Shown here piece after piece: positions 1 to 9,074 of a DNA stretch of 64,000 nt (within the stretch, counting starts at the first letter, position 1; each line of letters begins with the position of its first letter). A model generated the notes under the pieces. The model did no database searches, had not been told where the DNA came from, and worked only from the letters and a program-made list of their open reading frames with translations. Position numbers and translations under genes: made by a program. The stretch spans positions 2,704,001-2,768,000 of the forward strand of contig NZ_CP011797.1 of the NCBI RefSeq assembly GCF_002795845.1, given 5' to 3'. This stretch comes from Reinekea forsetii (GTDB taxonomy: Bacteria > Pseudomonadota > Gammaproteobacteria > Pseudomonadales > Natronospirillaceae).

Positions 1-488
1 TTATGGTGCCGATCCGCTTGGGCACGGTCAGCATCCTCAGCACCATGGTATCGCTCAATTTAACCAACACATTGACTGCTTTAATTCTGGTCTATACGGC
101 CCAAGGTTTGCCCTTGGCGGTGTTTATTTTGGCGGAATTTATGAACCAAATTCCCAAGGATTTAAAAGAGGCTGCGCGCTGTGATTCGGTCAGCGAATAT
201 AAGATATTTGCGCAAATCATTGTGCCACTGATTCGTCCGGCTATAGCGACAGTTGCGGTGTTTTCGATGATCCCGATCTGGAACGATCTGTGGTTTCCCT
301 TGATCCTGGCACCGGGCAGTTCGACCCAGACCATTACCCTAGGCGTACAACAGTTTATCGGTCAATACACCACCAATTGGAACGCTGTCTTGGCTTCGTT
401 AAGCCTTGCGGTGCTGCCGGTGGTCGGTTTGTATTTCGTTTTTTCTCGTCAACTCATTCGCGGCATTACCTCCGGTGCGGTCAAATAA
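1..488 (+). CDS. Sugar ABC transporter permease, MalG type (5' partial)
   Basis: This is the C-terminal ~162 residues of an inner-membrane permease of a carbohydrate ABC importer; the reading frame is open at the left edge, so the true start lies outside. The cytoplasmic EAA loop that contacts the ATPase is visible (EAARCDSVSEYKIF, then a conserved P-x-x-x-P), followed by hydrophobic segments including one ending at the C-terminus. This order is typical of the MalG/UgpE family. The gene ends 12 bases before a MalK-type ATPase, so both belong to one sugar-uptake operon whose binding protein and second permease must lie upstream. The substrate cannot be told from this fragment. Confidence 0.9.
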   Translation, partial: MVPIRLGTVSILSTMVSLNLTNTLTALILVYTAQGLPLAVFILAEFMNQIPKDLKEAARCDSVSEYKIFAQIIVPLIRPAIATVAVFSMIPIWNDLWFPLILAPGSSTQTITLGVQQFIGQYTTNWNAVLASLSLAVLPVVGLYFVFSRQLIRGITSGAVK

Positions 489-500
489 CAAGGGTTTCCC

Positions 501-1646
501 ATGGCAAATGTATCTCTTCACAAGATTGGCAAGCTCTACGGTAAAACTCGGGTGTTGTCGGATATCAATCTGACTATCGACGAAGGCGACTTCGTGGTCT
601 TGGTCGGGCCCTCTGGTTGCGGTAAATCCACGCTGCTGCGCATGATGGCGGGTTTGGAACCCATTACCGAAGGCGAACTGCAAATGGAAGGTGAGCGAGT
701 CAATCACTGGACACCGTCGGAACGCAAGATTGCGATGGTCTTTCAGTCTTATGCACTCTACCCCCACATGAGCGTCTATAAAAACATGGCCTTTGGCCTA
801 AAGGCGAACAAGCTCGGTAAAGATGCAATAGCGACACGCATCCAGCATGCCGCACGCATTCTCAAAATCGATGCTCTGTTAGAGCGCCTACCGAAAGAAT
901 TATCCGGTGGCCAGCGTCAACGGGTGGCCATCGGCAGGGCGATTGTGCGCGAACCGCGCCTGTTTTTATTCGACGAGCCGCTGTCCAATTTGGATGCAGC
1001 GTTGCGCGTGCAAACTCGTTTGGAGATCTCCAAACTGCACCAGCAATTGCGCGCCACCATCGTTTATGTGACCCATGATCAGGTTGAAGCCATGACCCTG
1101 GGCAACAAGATCGTCGTGCTCAATGACGGCGCCATTGCCCAAACCGGCTCGCCCTTGGAGCTTTACCAACAGCCGGCCACTGAATTTGTCGCCACCTTTA
1201 TTGGCTCGCCGACCATGAACCTTTTACCCGGTCAGATTAAGGCCATCGATGCCGATGGTTGTACCATCGTGCTGTCCTGTGGCGGTGAGGTGACGGTTAA
1301 TGTGCTAACCGAGCAGGCCGCGGTGGGCGATCGCGTTAAGGTCGGGATTCGCTCCGAACATCTGGCCGAAGACGACAGCCACGATCAGCGGCTCTATGGC
1401 AAGGTGAGTCTGGTTGAACATTTGGGTGAGGTGAACTTTATCTACCTGACTTTGGCCGATGGTCAGGAACTGGTCTTGCGCGGCGACGGCAACCGGGCCG
1501 TGGCCATTGGCGAGGAATTGGTGGTCTCGGCGCGCGCTGCGGACTGTTATCTGTTCGACCAGCACGGCCAGGCCTTTCTGCGCCGTTACCCTGGTAATAT
1601 GCTGATCGAACCGAAGTTGGCCGCCTTGTCCGCGAGTCAGGCCTAG
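501..1646 (+). CDS. Sugar ABC transporter ATP-binding protein, MalK/UgpC/MsmK type
   Basis: A 381-residue cytoplasmic ATPase that powers the sugar importer encoded just upstream. Walker A (GPSGCGKST, residues 36-44), Q-loop, signature LSGGQRQRVAIGRA (about 133) and Walker B (LFLFDEPLSNLD, about 152) are intact, followed by the H-loop in VTHDQVEAMTLG. The C-terminal ~140 residues form the regulatory TOBE/MOP-like domain typical of the CUT1 sugar family, so the length is normal. The start ATG follows the upstream stop by 12 bases. It is the last gene of the operon; the next gene is on the opposite strand. Confidence 0.95.
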   Translation: MANVSLHKIGKLYGKTRVLSDINLTIDEGDFVVLVGPSGCGKSTLLRMMAGLEPITEGELQMEGERVNHWTPSERKIAMVFQSYALYPHMSVYKNMAFGLKANKLGKDAIATRIQHAARILKIDALLERLPKELSGGQRQRVAIGRAIVREPRLFLFDEPLSNLDAALRVQTRLEISKLHQQLRATIVYVTHDQVEAMTLGNKIVVLNDGAIAQTGSPLELYQQPATEFVATFIGSPTMNLLPGQIKAIDADGCTIVLSCGGEVTVNVLTEQAAVGDRVKVGIRSEHLAEDDSHDQRLYGKVSLVEHLGEVNFIYLTLADGQELVLRGDGNRAVAIGEELVVSARAADCYLFDQHGQAFLRRYPGNMLIEPKLAALSASQA

Positions 1647-1717
1647 GCCACTGAACGCCTGGCGAGGGCTAGGTTAGCAATGGCCAACGTGGCCCTATGG
1701 TGAGGCCTTAGCCAGTT

Positions 1718-2410
1718 TTACCACGCCAGCCGTTCACCATCATAATTCCAAAATTGGCCGGAGTCGGCCATATCAAAGTTGATCAGAGTTGCGGCCAAGC
1801 CGCTCGCGCTCTGTTCGACACTGATGTCACCATTCGGGCCGCCCATATCCGTTCGAACCCAACCCGGATGCATCAAGTAGACGCCGATTTTTTGCGGTTT
1901 GAGCTCGACCGCCAGACATTGCATGGCCTTGTTGAGGGCCGCTTTGGAGCTGCGGTAGGCGATAGAATCACTGCGCTCGCGGGCAAGGGATCCCATGGCA
2001 CTTGAAATGGTGACAATTTTGGGTTGATTGGACTTGGACAGGTTGGCCATTAAAGCCTGAGTGACGCGCATCGGCGACAGGGTATTGATCTGCAGAACGG
2101 TGAGCCAATCGTCCAAATCCAATTCGCTATACGTGTCCTCGCTGCCACCGCGAACACCGGCATTGTTGATCAGAATATCGACGGTACAATCATCCAGTGC
2201 GTCCTTCAGGCGATCTACCGACGCTTGCTCGCTCAACTCCACTATATGGGTCTCGATGGTTTTGCCCAGCTCCGCCGCCAATTGCGTCACGCGCGCCTGG
2301 GCCGCTTCATCGCGCACGGTACCGATAACCCGATAGTCGCGCTCCAAAAATTCTCTAACCAGCTGAAAACCTATACCGCGGCCAACGCCGGTGATTAATA
2401 TCGTATTCAT
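1718..2410 (-). CDS. Short-chain dehydrogenase/reductase (SDR)
   Basis: A 230-residue classical SDR oxidoreductase. The N-terminal Rossmann motif TGVGRGIG, the NNAG motif and the catalytic Y-x-x-x-K (YRSSK) are all present. I chose the ATG at 2410 because the protein then starts directly with the first beta strand (MNTILITG); an ATG 24 bases further upstream would add residues not seen in the family. Substrate unknown: many relatives are carbonyl reductases of the sniffer/CsgA-like type. It lies 46 bases after an MDR oxidoreductase on the same strand and may be cotranscribed with it. Confidence 0.9.
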   Translation of the reverse strand: MNTILITGVGRGIGFQLVREFLERDYRVIGTVRDEAAQARVTQLAAELGKTIETHIVELSEQASVDRLKDALDDCTVDILINNAGVRGGSEDTYSELDLDDWLTVLQINTLSPMRVTQALMANLSKSNQPKIVTISSAMGSLARERSDSIAYRSSKAALNKAMQCLAVELKPQKIGVYLMHPGWVRTDMGGPNGDISVEQSASGLAATLINFDMADSGQFWNYDGERLAW

Positions 2411-2456
2411 AGTCTGCCCCACTTTCACCCACACAATTGCCCTAGCATGAACCTAT

Positions 2457-3527
2457 CTAGGGTATTAACACAAACTTACCAACATGCTTTTTCTCAAGAA
2501 ATTCTTGTTGCGCTTGGGCGATGGCCGTTAAGGCAAAGCTCTTCGCAAGCAGGGGCTGAATTTCACCCTGTTCGATATACCGCACTATAGCCGGAAAGAC
2601 CGGTTCATCCCAGGCCGTTGTACCGATCAGGGTGAGGTCCTTAAGGTACATGTCGCGCATATCCAAGGCCACGATCGGACCGGATATAGCGCCCGAGGAG
2701 ACCAGACGTCCGCCGCGCTTCAACAGTTTGAGCAGGGTCGGGAAGCCGGCGCCGCCGACATTATCCACCACCACATCGACAGTCTGTTCACCCAGTGCCG
2801 CGATGAGATCGGCAGAGCGGCCGAACAGCAGGTCCGCGCCAATCTCTGCGACGCGCGCGTGCTTAGCCTCACCGGCAATGGCGATCACCCGTGCGCCCCG
2901 ACGCTTGGCCAACTGCACCGCGGCTGAGCCAACACCACCGGAGGCACCCGCGATTAACACGGTTTCACCGGCCTGAACATTGGCCCGATGCAACATATTC
3001 TCGGCCGTGCCGTAGGCACAGGGGATGGTGCCCAGTTCGGCGTCGGTCCAAGCGCATCGGATCGGGAACACCTCACTGGCTTTGACTTTGACATATTGCG
3101 CAAAGGCGCCATTAAAATCCGACCCCATCCAGCTGTTGGCCAAGGATTCAAAGCCGCCATCGCGACTGCAGGGCCGGATCAGCACCCGGTTGTCGAGCAA
3201 ACGGGTGTCGACATCGCTGGCAACCTGCACCACTCGACCACAGCAATCGGTACCCTGAATCAACGGAAAGGCGGTTTGTGCATTCCAACCTCCATCTGCC
3301 TGCCCCCCTGCCGAGGGGTCTGCAGCGATGTCGTTGGTCGCGCCCTGCACCGCGGCAGAATACCAGCCCAAGCGCGTGTTGATCTCGGTGTTGTTTACCC
3401 CCGCGGCCAACACCTTGACCAATACCTCTCCTGGGCCGATCTCAGGCATGGGCACCTCGCTAGCGACCAGCTGATCGTAACCCCCATGGCCGAGGGTTAG
3501 GATGGCGGTCATTGAACTCTTAGGCAC
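2457..3527 (-). CDS. Zinc-independent alcohol dehydrogenase / quinone oxidoreductase (MDR family)
   Basis: A 356-residue medium-chain dehydrogenase/reductase. It has the GroES-like N-terminal domain (GPGEVLVKVLAAGVNNTEIN) and a Rossmann nucleotide-binding motif (GASGGVGSAAVQLA) at about residue 195. The N-terminal EVLVKV...VNNTE pattern and absence of a clear zinc-ligand set fit the quinone oxidoreductase-like branch (NADPH-dependent reduction of quinones or enones). The start is uncertain: a GTG at 3527 has an AAGGA box 8 bases upstream, while an ATG at 3512 would shorten the protein by five residues. Substrate not determinable. Confidence 0.88.
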   Translation of the reverse strand: MPKSSMTAILTLGHGGYDQLVASEVPMPEIGPGEVLVKVLAAGVNNTEINTRLGWYSAAVQGATNDIAADPSAGGQADGGWNAQTAFPLIQGTDCCGRVVQVASDVDTRLLDNRVLIRPCSRDGGFESLANSWMGSDFNGAFAQYVKVKASEVFPIRCAWTDAELGTIPCAYGTAENMLHRANVQAGETVLIAGASGGVGSAAVQLAKRRGARVIAIAGEAKHARVAEIGADLLFGRSADLIAALGEQTVDVVVDNVGGAGFPTLLKLLKRGGRLVSSGAISGPIVALDMRDMYLKDLTLIGTTAWDEPVFPAIVRYIEQGEIQPLLAKSFALTAIAQAQQEFLEKKHVGKFVLIP

Positions 3528-3631
3528 GTTGGGGTTCCTTCAATTGATACATGAGGTGAGCAGTTACTCTACAGCAAAAACACGCGGAATTTGCATTAAC
3601 TGGCCCCCAACATTCTCTACCAGTGTTGCCA

Positions 3632-4516
3632 CTAGAGAGCTGGCCGGGGCTTGGGCTGATCACCTCGGGCATCCAATGTCGCCCAACTGGCGGCACCAAG
3701 AATAATGATGCCACCGGTAATTTCTAACAGGGTCGGAAATTCATCGAGGATCAAAAAGGCCAGACCAATGGCATAGACCGGCTGAATCATGCCCATCAGT
3801 GATGCACGTGTTGGACCGAGATGTTTTAACGCATAGAGGTAGCCCGTATGCGGCAGCGCGACAAAGACCACGCCGAGTAAGGCGAGCAGCAACCAGTCCT
3901 GTTGGTTGGCGGACTGAACCGGTTCAAGACCAAAAAACAGACCCAGAGCCACGACCGCCGTGAGCAACTGCAACCACATTTGCATCAATGATGGGATATG
4001 GCTGGCCAAGTATTTGCTGAAGAGGTTCCGACTGGCAAACAGGATGGCTGAGATCAAACCCAGCCCGATGGCTGGCAAGTTAAAGCCGGAGCTCAAGGAC
4101 TGCAGTGAGACCAGAGCGATACCGACCAGGCCGGATAGGGCGAGCAAAAGCTGCTGCCGGTTGGGTCGTTGGCGATGAATCAAGGCCTCGCCCAGGGTGG
4201 TAAAGACCGGATGGGTGTAGAGCATAATCAGGCCCAGAGCAACGGTTGATGCCTGGACTGACTGATAGAACGTGACCCAATGCGTTACCGTTAGCAGGCC
4301 GATCAGGATGCCAAAAAACAAATCCATAGGTCGAAAATAAAATGATTTTTTAAGTGCCAACGCGAGTAAGGTCAACACCAAAAAACCAGGCACAGAGCGC
4401 AAATAAATAATTTCCGCAGCAGGAAGGTCGATGATTTTGGCAAAGAGTGCGCCACAGGCCCAGAAAAAAATTGTTAAATGCAGTGTAATTGTTGGTGCGG
4501 ATGAATTGTTCGGCAC
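3632..4516 (-). CDS. EamA/DMT-family membrane transporter
   Basis: A 294-residue inner-membrane protein with about ten hydrophobic segments arranged as two EamA repeats, the usual size for drug/metabolite transporter (RhaT-like) exporters. The second repeat carries the typical small-residue pattern around GPTRASLMGMIQPVYA. It starts at GTG 4516 with a GAGG box five bases upstream; no ATG in frame precedes the first membrane segment. The substrate is unknown; relatives export amino acids or small metabolites. It is followed on the same strand by an MDR gene after ~100 bases. Confidence 0.88.
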   Translation of the reverse strand: MPNNSSAPTITLHLTIFFWACGALFAKIIDLPAAEIIYLRSVPGFLVLTLLALALKKSFYFRPMDLFFGILIGLLTVTHWVTFYQSVQASTVALGLIMLYTHPVFTTLGEALIHRQRPNRQQLLLALSGLVGIALVSLQSLSSGFNLPAIGLGLISAILFASRNLFSKYLASHIPSLMQMWLQLLTAVVALGLFFGLEPVQSANQQDWLLLALLGVVFVALPHTGYLYALKHLGPTRASLMGMIQPVYAIGLAFLILDEFPTLLEITGGIIILGAASWATLDARGDQPKPRPAL

Positions 4517-4579
4517 ACATACCTCGGTGTTGGTAGTTACGACGCGCCGGACTGAACGGCCATCGGGAAGGAGACCGGC

Positions 4580-5608
4580 TTAGCTGCTTTCGCGCGGCAC
4601 AATCTTAAAACCCACATCGATGTGGGTCGGACAGGGTTTATCTTGCAGCCGGTCGAGTAAACATTGGGCGGCCTTCTGGCCCATCTCAAACCGCGGTATC
4701 GCCACACTGGTTAAGCGAGGCGATATCGCACTGGCGATTTCCAGATCGTTAAAGCCGGCTATCGCCAATTGCTGCGGGACCTTGATACCTCGGCGTTGAC
4801 ATTCGAAGATGGCCCCCGCCGCGAGATCGTCATTACTGCAAAACAGAGCGTCGATCTGGTTGTGCTCGGAAACCAGTTTAACCATTAATTCGGCACCGGC
4901 CTGAAAGGAGGTGTGGGCAAAGCTGGTCGAGATATAGTCTTCCGATGGCAAGCTGTGGTCGATCAGCGCTTGGCGATAGCCCTGAAGCCTTCGTTGGGTC
5001 CGATTGTCCATGCGCGCGCCGATAAAGCCGATATGCCGGTGACCTTTTTGGATCAAATGTTCGGTCATCGCATAACCGGCGTCAAACTGGGAGATACCAA
5101 CATTGATATCGATCGGGTTGTCGCCTAACTCCATGACCTGAACGACCGGTATACCGATATTCATCAAGCGTTGCCGGGCGCTATCGGATTGATCGATACC
5201 GGTTAGGATCATACCGTCCGGATTTTGCTCGAGCATGGTTTCAATAAGCTCTTCTTCCTGGACCGAGGAATAGTGCGTATTGGTCAATAACATCTTATAA
5301 CCGGCAGGGGTCAGGGTGTTGTAGATGCCATCTAAGAGGCTTGAAAACACCGAATTGGACAAGGACGGAAACAGTACACTAATAATCTTTGTTTCCGACG
5401 ACACCAGCGAGCGTGCCGCCTGGTTAGGTATATACCCTAGCGTCTTAACAGCCTTATCAATTTTTTGGCGTAACTTATCGGTGACCATGTCGGGTCTTTT
5501 CAGTGCTCTAGACACCGTTATCGGGCTGACACCCGCAAGCGTTGCGACATCGGCTAGCGTGACGCGCCCTGAACTCCGTCGAGGATTTTTTGGGTATTCG
5601 GTGTCCAT
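4580..5608 (-). CDS. LacI-family transcriptional regulator of the acid-sugar locus
   Basis: A 342-residue regulator with an N-terminal LacI helix-turn-helix (VTLADVATLAGVSPITVSRAL, about residues 17-37), hinge, and a periplasmic-binding-protein-like effector domain (two Rossmann subdomains, VISVLFPSLSNSVFSSLLDGI onward). It is divergent from the TRAP/otn operon that begins at 5892, and two LacI-type operators lie in the gap (5679-5692, 5736-5749). By position it should be the local repressor responding to the imported acid sugar or its degradation product. It resembles GntR/IdnR-like gluconate-type regulators in general organisation, but its effector cannot be read from the sequence. Confidence 0.93.
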   Translation of the reverse strand: MDTEYPKNPRRSSGRVTLADVATLAGVSPITVSRALKRPDMVTDKLRQKIDKAVKTLGYIPNQAARSLVSSETKIISVLFPSLSNSVFSSLLDGIYNTLTPAGYKMLLTNTHYSSVQEEELIETMLEQNPDGMILTGIDQSDSARQRLMNIGIPVVQVMELGDNPIDINVGISQFDAGYAMTEHLIQKGHRHIGFIGARMDNRTQRRLQGYRQALIDHSLPSEDYISTSFAHTSFQAGAELMVKLVSEHNQIDALFCSNDDLAAGAIFECQRRGIKVPQQLAIAGFNDLEIASAISPRLTSVAIPRFEMGQKAAQCLLDRLQDKPCPTHIDVGFKIVPRESS

Positions 5609-5678
5609 GCTTATTAGTCAGTGCGCCTGTTGTGTAGCGCTTTACTATAGGTCGGTTAATGGCGAATGTCATCAAGCC

Positions 5679-5692
5679 TGACAGCGTTATCA
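5679..5692. promoter_or_regulatory. LacI-type operator, copy 1
   Basis: TGACAGCGTTATCA: a near-palindrome with the central CG of LacI-family operators. It is 71 bases upstream of the lacI-like start codon and differs by one base from copy 2, 57 bases away. Confidence 0.75.
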
Positions 5693-5734
5693 GCATAATT
5701 TAAAAAAAACTAAGTAAATCAGCCTTTTTGATCA

Positions 5735-5761
5735 TTGACAGCGCTATCATTTACCCATAAT
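5735..5761 (+). promoter_or_regulatory. Promoter of the TRAP/otn operon with overlapping LacI-type operator, copy 2
   Basis: The operator TGACAGCGCTATCA (5736-5749) is a near-perfect palindrome around CG. It overlaps a consensus -35 box TTGACA (5735-5740); a -10-like CATAAT lies at 5756-5761 with a short 15-base spacer. Binding here would block RNA polymerase. The 57-base spacing to copy 1 would allow looping or cooperative binding. Confidence 0.65.
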
Positions 5762-5891
5762 CTCACTCCCCTGTCGCCGAATGACCTCAACTGAGTTGAT
5801 GCTTCTCGTAGACATACCGAGTTTAAGTACCCTGCCAGTCGGCCGGGTAGCTAGTTTCCCAAGACAAATATAAAAAACAAGGAACAACCGT

Positions 5892-6926
5892 ATGACTTTC
5901 AAGATTGACCGTAAATTCAACGCCTTGGCTGCTGCAGTAATCATGACTGCCGGTATGGCAACAGTTGCCGAAGCAGCAAAGTATGAGTGGACTATTCAGA
6001 CCTCCGCTCAGGCGGGTGACAACTTCTTTCCCATTGAACAGGCATGGGCAGATCGAGTCGGCGTAATGTCCAATGGCGAGATCAGCATCAACTTAGTACC
6101 GGTGAACTCCGTTGTGCAGTATAACGAAACGCTTGAGGCTGTCGGTGCCGGCATCCTGCAAGGCCACCTAACGGATCCTTCATACTTCAGCGGTAAAGAT
6201 CCAGCGTTCGCGATGTTGGGCAACCTAGTTGGTGCCTGGAGCCATCCGTCCCAGATGATTAAATTCATGGAATACGGTGGCGGCAACGAAGTTTATAACA
6301 AGCTGGTAAACCCGTACGGCCTACAATTTATTGGTGCAGCCTCTACAGGTGTGGAAGCATTTGTTTCCAGCAAGCCAATCCGCTCAGTTGCCGACTTTAA
6401 AGGCATCAAGATGCGCGCGCCAGAAGGCATGGTACAAGAAGTATTTGCCGCAGTAGGTGCCTCACCGGTAAACCTGCCAGGTTCAGAGGTCTATACGTCT
6501 CTGGATAAGGGCGTTATTGATGCAGCAGACTATACCGTGTTCTCAACCAACCATGCTCAGGGCCTGCACAAGTTTGCCAAGTACCCGCTCTACCCTGGCT
6601 TCCACTCCATGCCAACACTGGCTATATCTCTGAATAAGACTATTTGGGATTCACTGCCTGCTAACTTGCAAGAAGTTATGACTGTTTCTGTGCGCGACTT
6701 TAGCCGCGACATCGTTCAGCAGTTGGAAATGATGGATAACATCGTGGTTGTTGAAGCTCGTGCCGATAAGAGCATTGAAATCATCAACTGGTCTGATGAA
6801 GAACGTAACAAGTTCCGCGCTATAGCACAGGGCCAATGGTCTAAATGGGCTGAGCGTTCTGACATGGCCGGCGAAGTATATGCTGCTGTATCGGTTTACT
6901 TGGAAAGCCAAGGTCTTCTTGATTAA
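5892..6926 (+). CDS. TRAP transporter solute-binding protein (DctP family), acid-sugar locus
   Basis: A 344-residue periplasmic receptor with a cleavable signal peptide (basic start, hydrophobic core, predicted cleavage after VAEA near residue 28). The DctP fold is recognisable from motifs such as IKMRAPEG, where the conserved Arg binds the substrate carboxylate, and the GVIDAADYTVFSTN segment. It captures an organic acid for the DctQM permease encoded downstream. From the neighbouring catabolic genes the ligand is probably a four-carbon sugar acid (threonate/erythronate) or a related aldonate; this is inference. ATG 5892 has AAGGA eight bases upstream. Confidence 0.93.
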   Translation: MTFKIDRKFNALAAAVIMTAGMATVAEAAKYEWTIQTSAQAGDNFFPIEQAWADRVGVMSNGEISINLVPVNSVVQYNETLEAVGAGILQGHLTDPSYFSGKDPAFAMLGNLVGAWSHPSQMIKFMEYGGGNEVYNKLVNPYGLQFIGAASTGVEAFVSSKPIRSVADFKGIKMRAPEGMVQEVFAAVGASPVNLPGSEVYTSLDKGVIDAADYTVFSTNHAQGLHKFAKYPLYPGFHSMPTLAISLNKTIWDSLPANLQEVMTVSVRDFSRDIVQQLEMMDNIVVVEARADKSIEIINWSDEERNKFRAIAQGQWSKWAERSDMAGEVYAAVSVYLESQGLLD

Positions 6927-6951
6927 ATAGTCGCCATTAATCAACTGAAGC

Positions 6952-6983
6952 GGCCTCTTCGTTTTTAATGAAGGGGCCTTTAT
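6952..6983 (+). terminator. Attenuator hairpin between dctP and dctQ
   Basis: GGCCTCTTC (6952-6960) pairs with GAAGGGGCC (6970-6978), nine pairs with one G-U, followed by TTTAT. It lies in the gap after the binding-protein gene and probably lets only part of the transcripts continue into the permease genes. Confidence 0.6.
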
Positions 6984-7004
6984 CTATAACAAAAGGTATT
7001 TGTT

Positions 7005-7625
7005 ATGAGTTCAAGTCCTGTCACCGGCGACAACAATTCCAGTAATCTGAGCACAACCATCCCTAAAATTGAAGACATTCAAACTGAGGTTGCATACGAC
7101 CACATGGCCGATGTTGTCTTTAAAAATAGGTTGGATGTTTGGATCGACAAGCTCGGTAACTTTGTCTCCTATGCTTTTATGGTTAGCGTGGCGATCAGTT
7201 TTTATGAAATCATCAGTCGATATTTTTTCGACGCGCCAACGATATGGGTGCATGAAACCACCATTATGATCTGCGCGTTGTGCATGGCCTATGGCGGCGC
7301 TTACTGCCTAGCCCGAGACAGCCATATCCGCATCCGAGTGATCTACGATGTTGTTGGCCCCAAGGGCAAACGTATTTTAGACATTATCAACGGTGTCTTA
7401 TCGGTATTTTATTGTTTATTAATTGCCTACGCGGCCTTTATTTTGGCCGAGAAAGCACTCTTCAATCCGCTTGGCGAATTCCGTTTGGAAACGACAGGTT
7501 CCGCCTGGGATCCAATATATCCCGCGTTGGTCAAAACGGGTCTGTTCTTGGTGTTGATCACCATGACCTTACAGAGCCTGCTACATCTCGTTCAAGCCAT
7601 TTTTCGCAAACAACCGGAGGCCTAA
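7005..7625 (+). CDS. TRAP transporter small permease (DctQ family)
   Basis: A 206-residue membrane protein with four predicted transmembrane segments, the small subunit of the sodium-dependent TRAP importer. The typical DctQ region with the conserved R(Y/F)-F (IISRYFF) followed by W(V)HE (TIWVHETTIMICAL) is seen, as is the RDSHIRI segment. The ~45-residue polar N-terminal extension before the first membrane segment is longer than in many DctQ proteins. It ends three bases before dctM, so the two are translated together. Confidence 0.92.
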   Translation: MSSSPVTGDNNSSNLSTTIPKIEDIQTEVAYDHMADVVFKNRLDVWIDKLGNFVSYAFMVSVAISFYEIISRYFFDAPTIWVHETTIMICALCMAYGGAYCLARDSHIRIRVIYDVVGPKGKRILDIINGVLSVFYCLLIAYAAFILAEKALFNPLGEFRLETTGSAWDPIYPALVKTGLFLVLITMTLQSLLHLVQAIFRKQPEA

Positions 7626-7628
7626 GGT

Positions 7629-8954
7629 ATGTTTGAATTTGCCTCAATGGGTATCGAAGCTGCATCCTATTTAATTGTCGGAAGTATTCTTCTATTGTTA
7701 TTAACTGGCCTACCCCTGGCCTTTATTACCGGCTTGGTTGCCCTGATTTTCACCCTCGGTTGGTTCGGGCCGATGGCGATCCCACTGGTCACCAGTCGTA
7801 TCTACAGTTTTATTAACGAGTATGTGCTCATTGCCATTCCAATGTTTGTGCTGATGGCATCGATATTGGACCGCTCCGGTATCGCTCGAGACCTCTACAA
7901 TACCATGCGCGTTTTTGCCGGCCAGTTACGCGGTGGCGTGGCGGTACAGACCTTGGTAGTGGCCATCTTTCTGGCGGCCATGTCGGGCATTATCGGCGGT
8001 GAAATCGTGCTTCTCGGTTTGCTTGCCTTACCGCAGATGCTGCGCCTGGGCTATGACCAACGTTTGTCGATCGGCACGGTAGTCGCTGGCGGATCATTGG
8101 GCACCATGGTCCCGCCAAGTATTGTGTTAATTATCTATGGCTTAACCGCCAACGTCTCGATTAGCGACCTGTTTTTGGCGACGGTCTTGCCGGCGATGTT
8201 GCTCGGTGGATTCTATGTCTCATATATCCTGATCCGCTGCTACATCAACCCAGCCATGGGGCCGATAGCACCGAAAGAAGAATCTCAAATGGGTTGGCCT
8301 CAGAAACTCAAGATGCTCAAAGGTATTGCCTTGCCGATTGCCGTAGCGGTCTGGGTTTTGGGCTCTATCTATGGCGGTATCGCGTCGATTACCGAAGCGG
8401 CCTGTATGGGCGTGGTAGGTGTGGTTATTTCGACCTGGGTCCGTAAAGAATTGACCTGGCCGATGATTCGAGACAGCTTGCGCCAAACCCTGAACACGTG
8501 CGGCATGATTATCTGGATCGGTATCGGTGCCAGTGCACTAGTGGGTGTATACAACCTGATGGGCGGCAACCGCTTTGTTGAGTCGGTTATCCTCGGGCTC
8601 GATGTCGCACCGATCGTGGTGATCATGATTATGATGGGCATCTTGCTGGTATTGGGTCTGTTCATGGACTGGATTGGTATTGCCTTGCTGACTATGCCGA
8701 TCTTTGTTCCGATCGTTATCTCATTGGGCTTCAATCCCGTTTGGTTTGGCATCCTGTTTTCCATGAACATGCAGGTGTCCTATATCAGTCCACCCTTCGG
8801 TCCGGCAGCCTTTTACCTTAAAAGTGTCGCGCCGCCGAATATTACCCTGCGCGAAATCTTTCTCTCAATGTGGCCCTTTATTCTTCTGCAATTATGCGCT
8901 TTGGGTTTGGTTCTCACCTTCCCACAGATCGCCTTGTGGTTGCCCGGCTTGTAA
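7629..8954 (+). CDS. TRAP transporter large permease (DctM family)
   Basis: A 441-residue polytopic membrane protein, the sodium-coupled translocating subunit. It has about 12 hydrophobic segments, a GLPLAFITG-type start and the conserved GGSLGTMVPPSIVLIIYG and FMDWIGIALLTMPIFVPI motifs. Normal family length is ~430. It works with the DctP and DctQ proteins encoded just upstream. A GGCGG/CCGCC hairpin without a T-run lies just after the stop, before ltnD. Confidence 0.94.
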   Translation: MFEFASMGIEAASYLIVGSILLLLLTGLPLAFITGLVALIFTLGWFGPMAIPLVTSRIYSFINEYVLIAIPMFVLMASILDRSGIARDLYNTMRVFAGQLRGGVAVQTLVVAIFLAAMSGIIGGEIVLLGLLALPQMLRLGYDQRLSIGTVVAGGSLGTMVPPSIVLIIYGLTANVSISDLFLATVLPAMLLGGFYVSYILIRCYINPAMGPIAPKEESQMGWPQKLKMLKGIALPIAVAVWVLGSIYGGIASITEAACMGVVGVVISTWVRKELTWPMIRDSLRQTLNTCGMIIWIGIGASALVGVYNLMGGNRFVESVILGLDVAPIVVIMIMMGILLVLGLFMDWIGIALLTMPIFVPIVISLGFNPVWFGILFSMNMQVSYISPPFGPAAFYLKSVAPPNITLREIFLSMWPFILLQLCALGLVLTFPQIALWLPGL

Positions 8955-9074
8955 CAGAAAAAAAATTAAGGCGGATATCTGGCTATAACCGCCCAATAGC
9001 TAAGAGGCTGCGAACTATTTATAACGAACGCTGACCAGCCTTTGCATGCTTAGCACTTTATAGGAAATTAGAAC

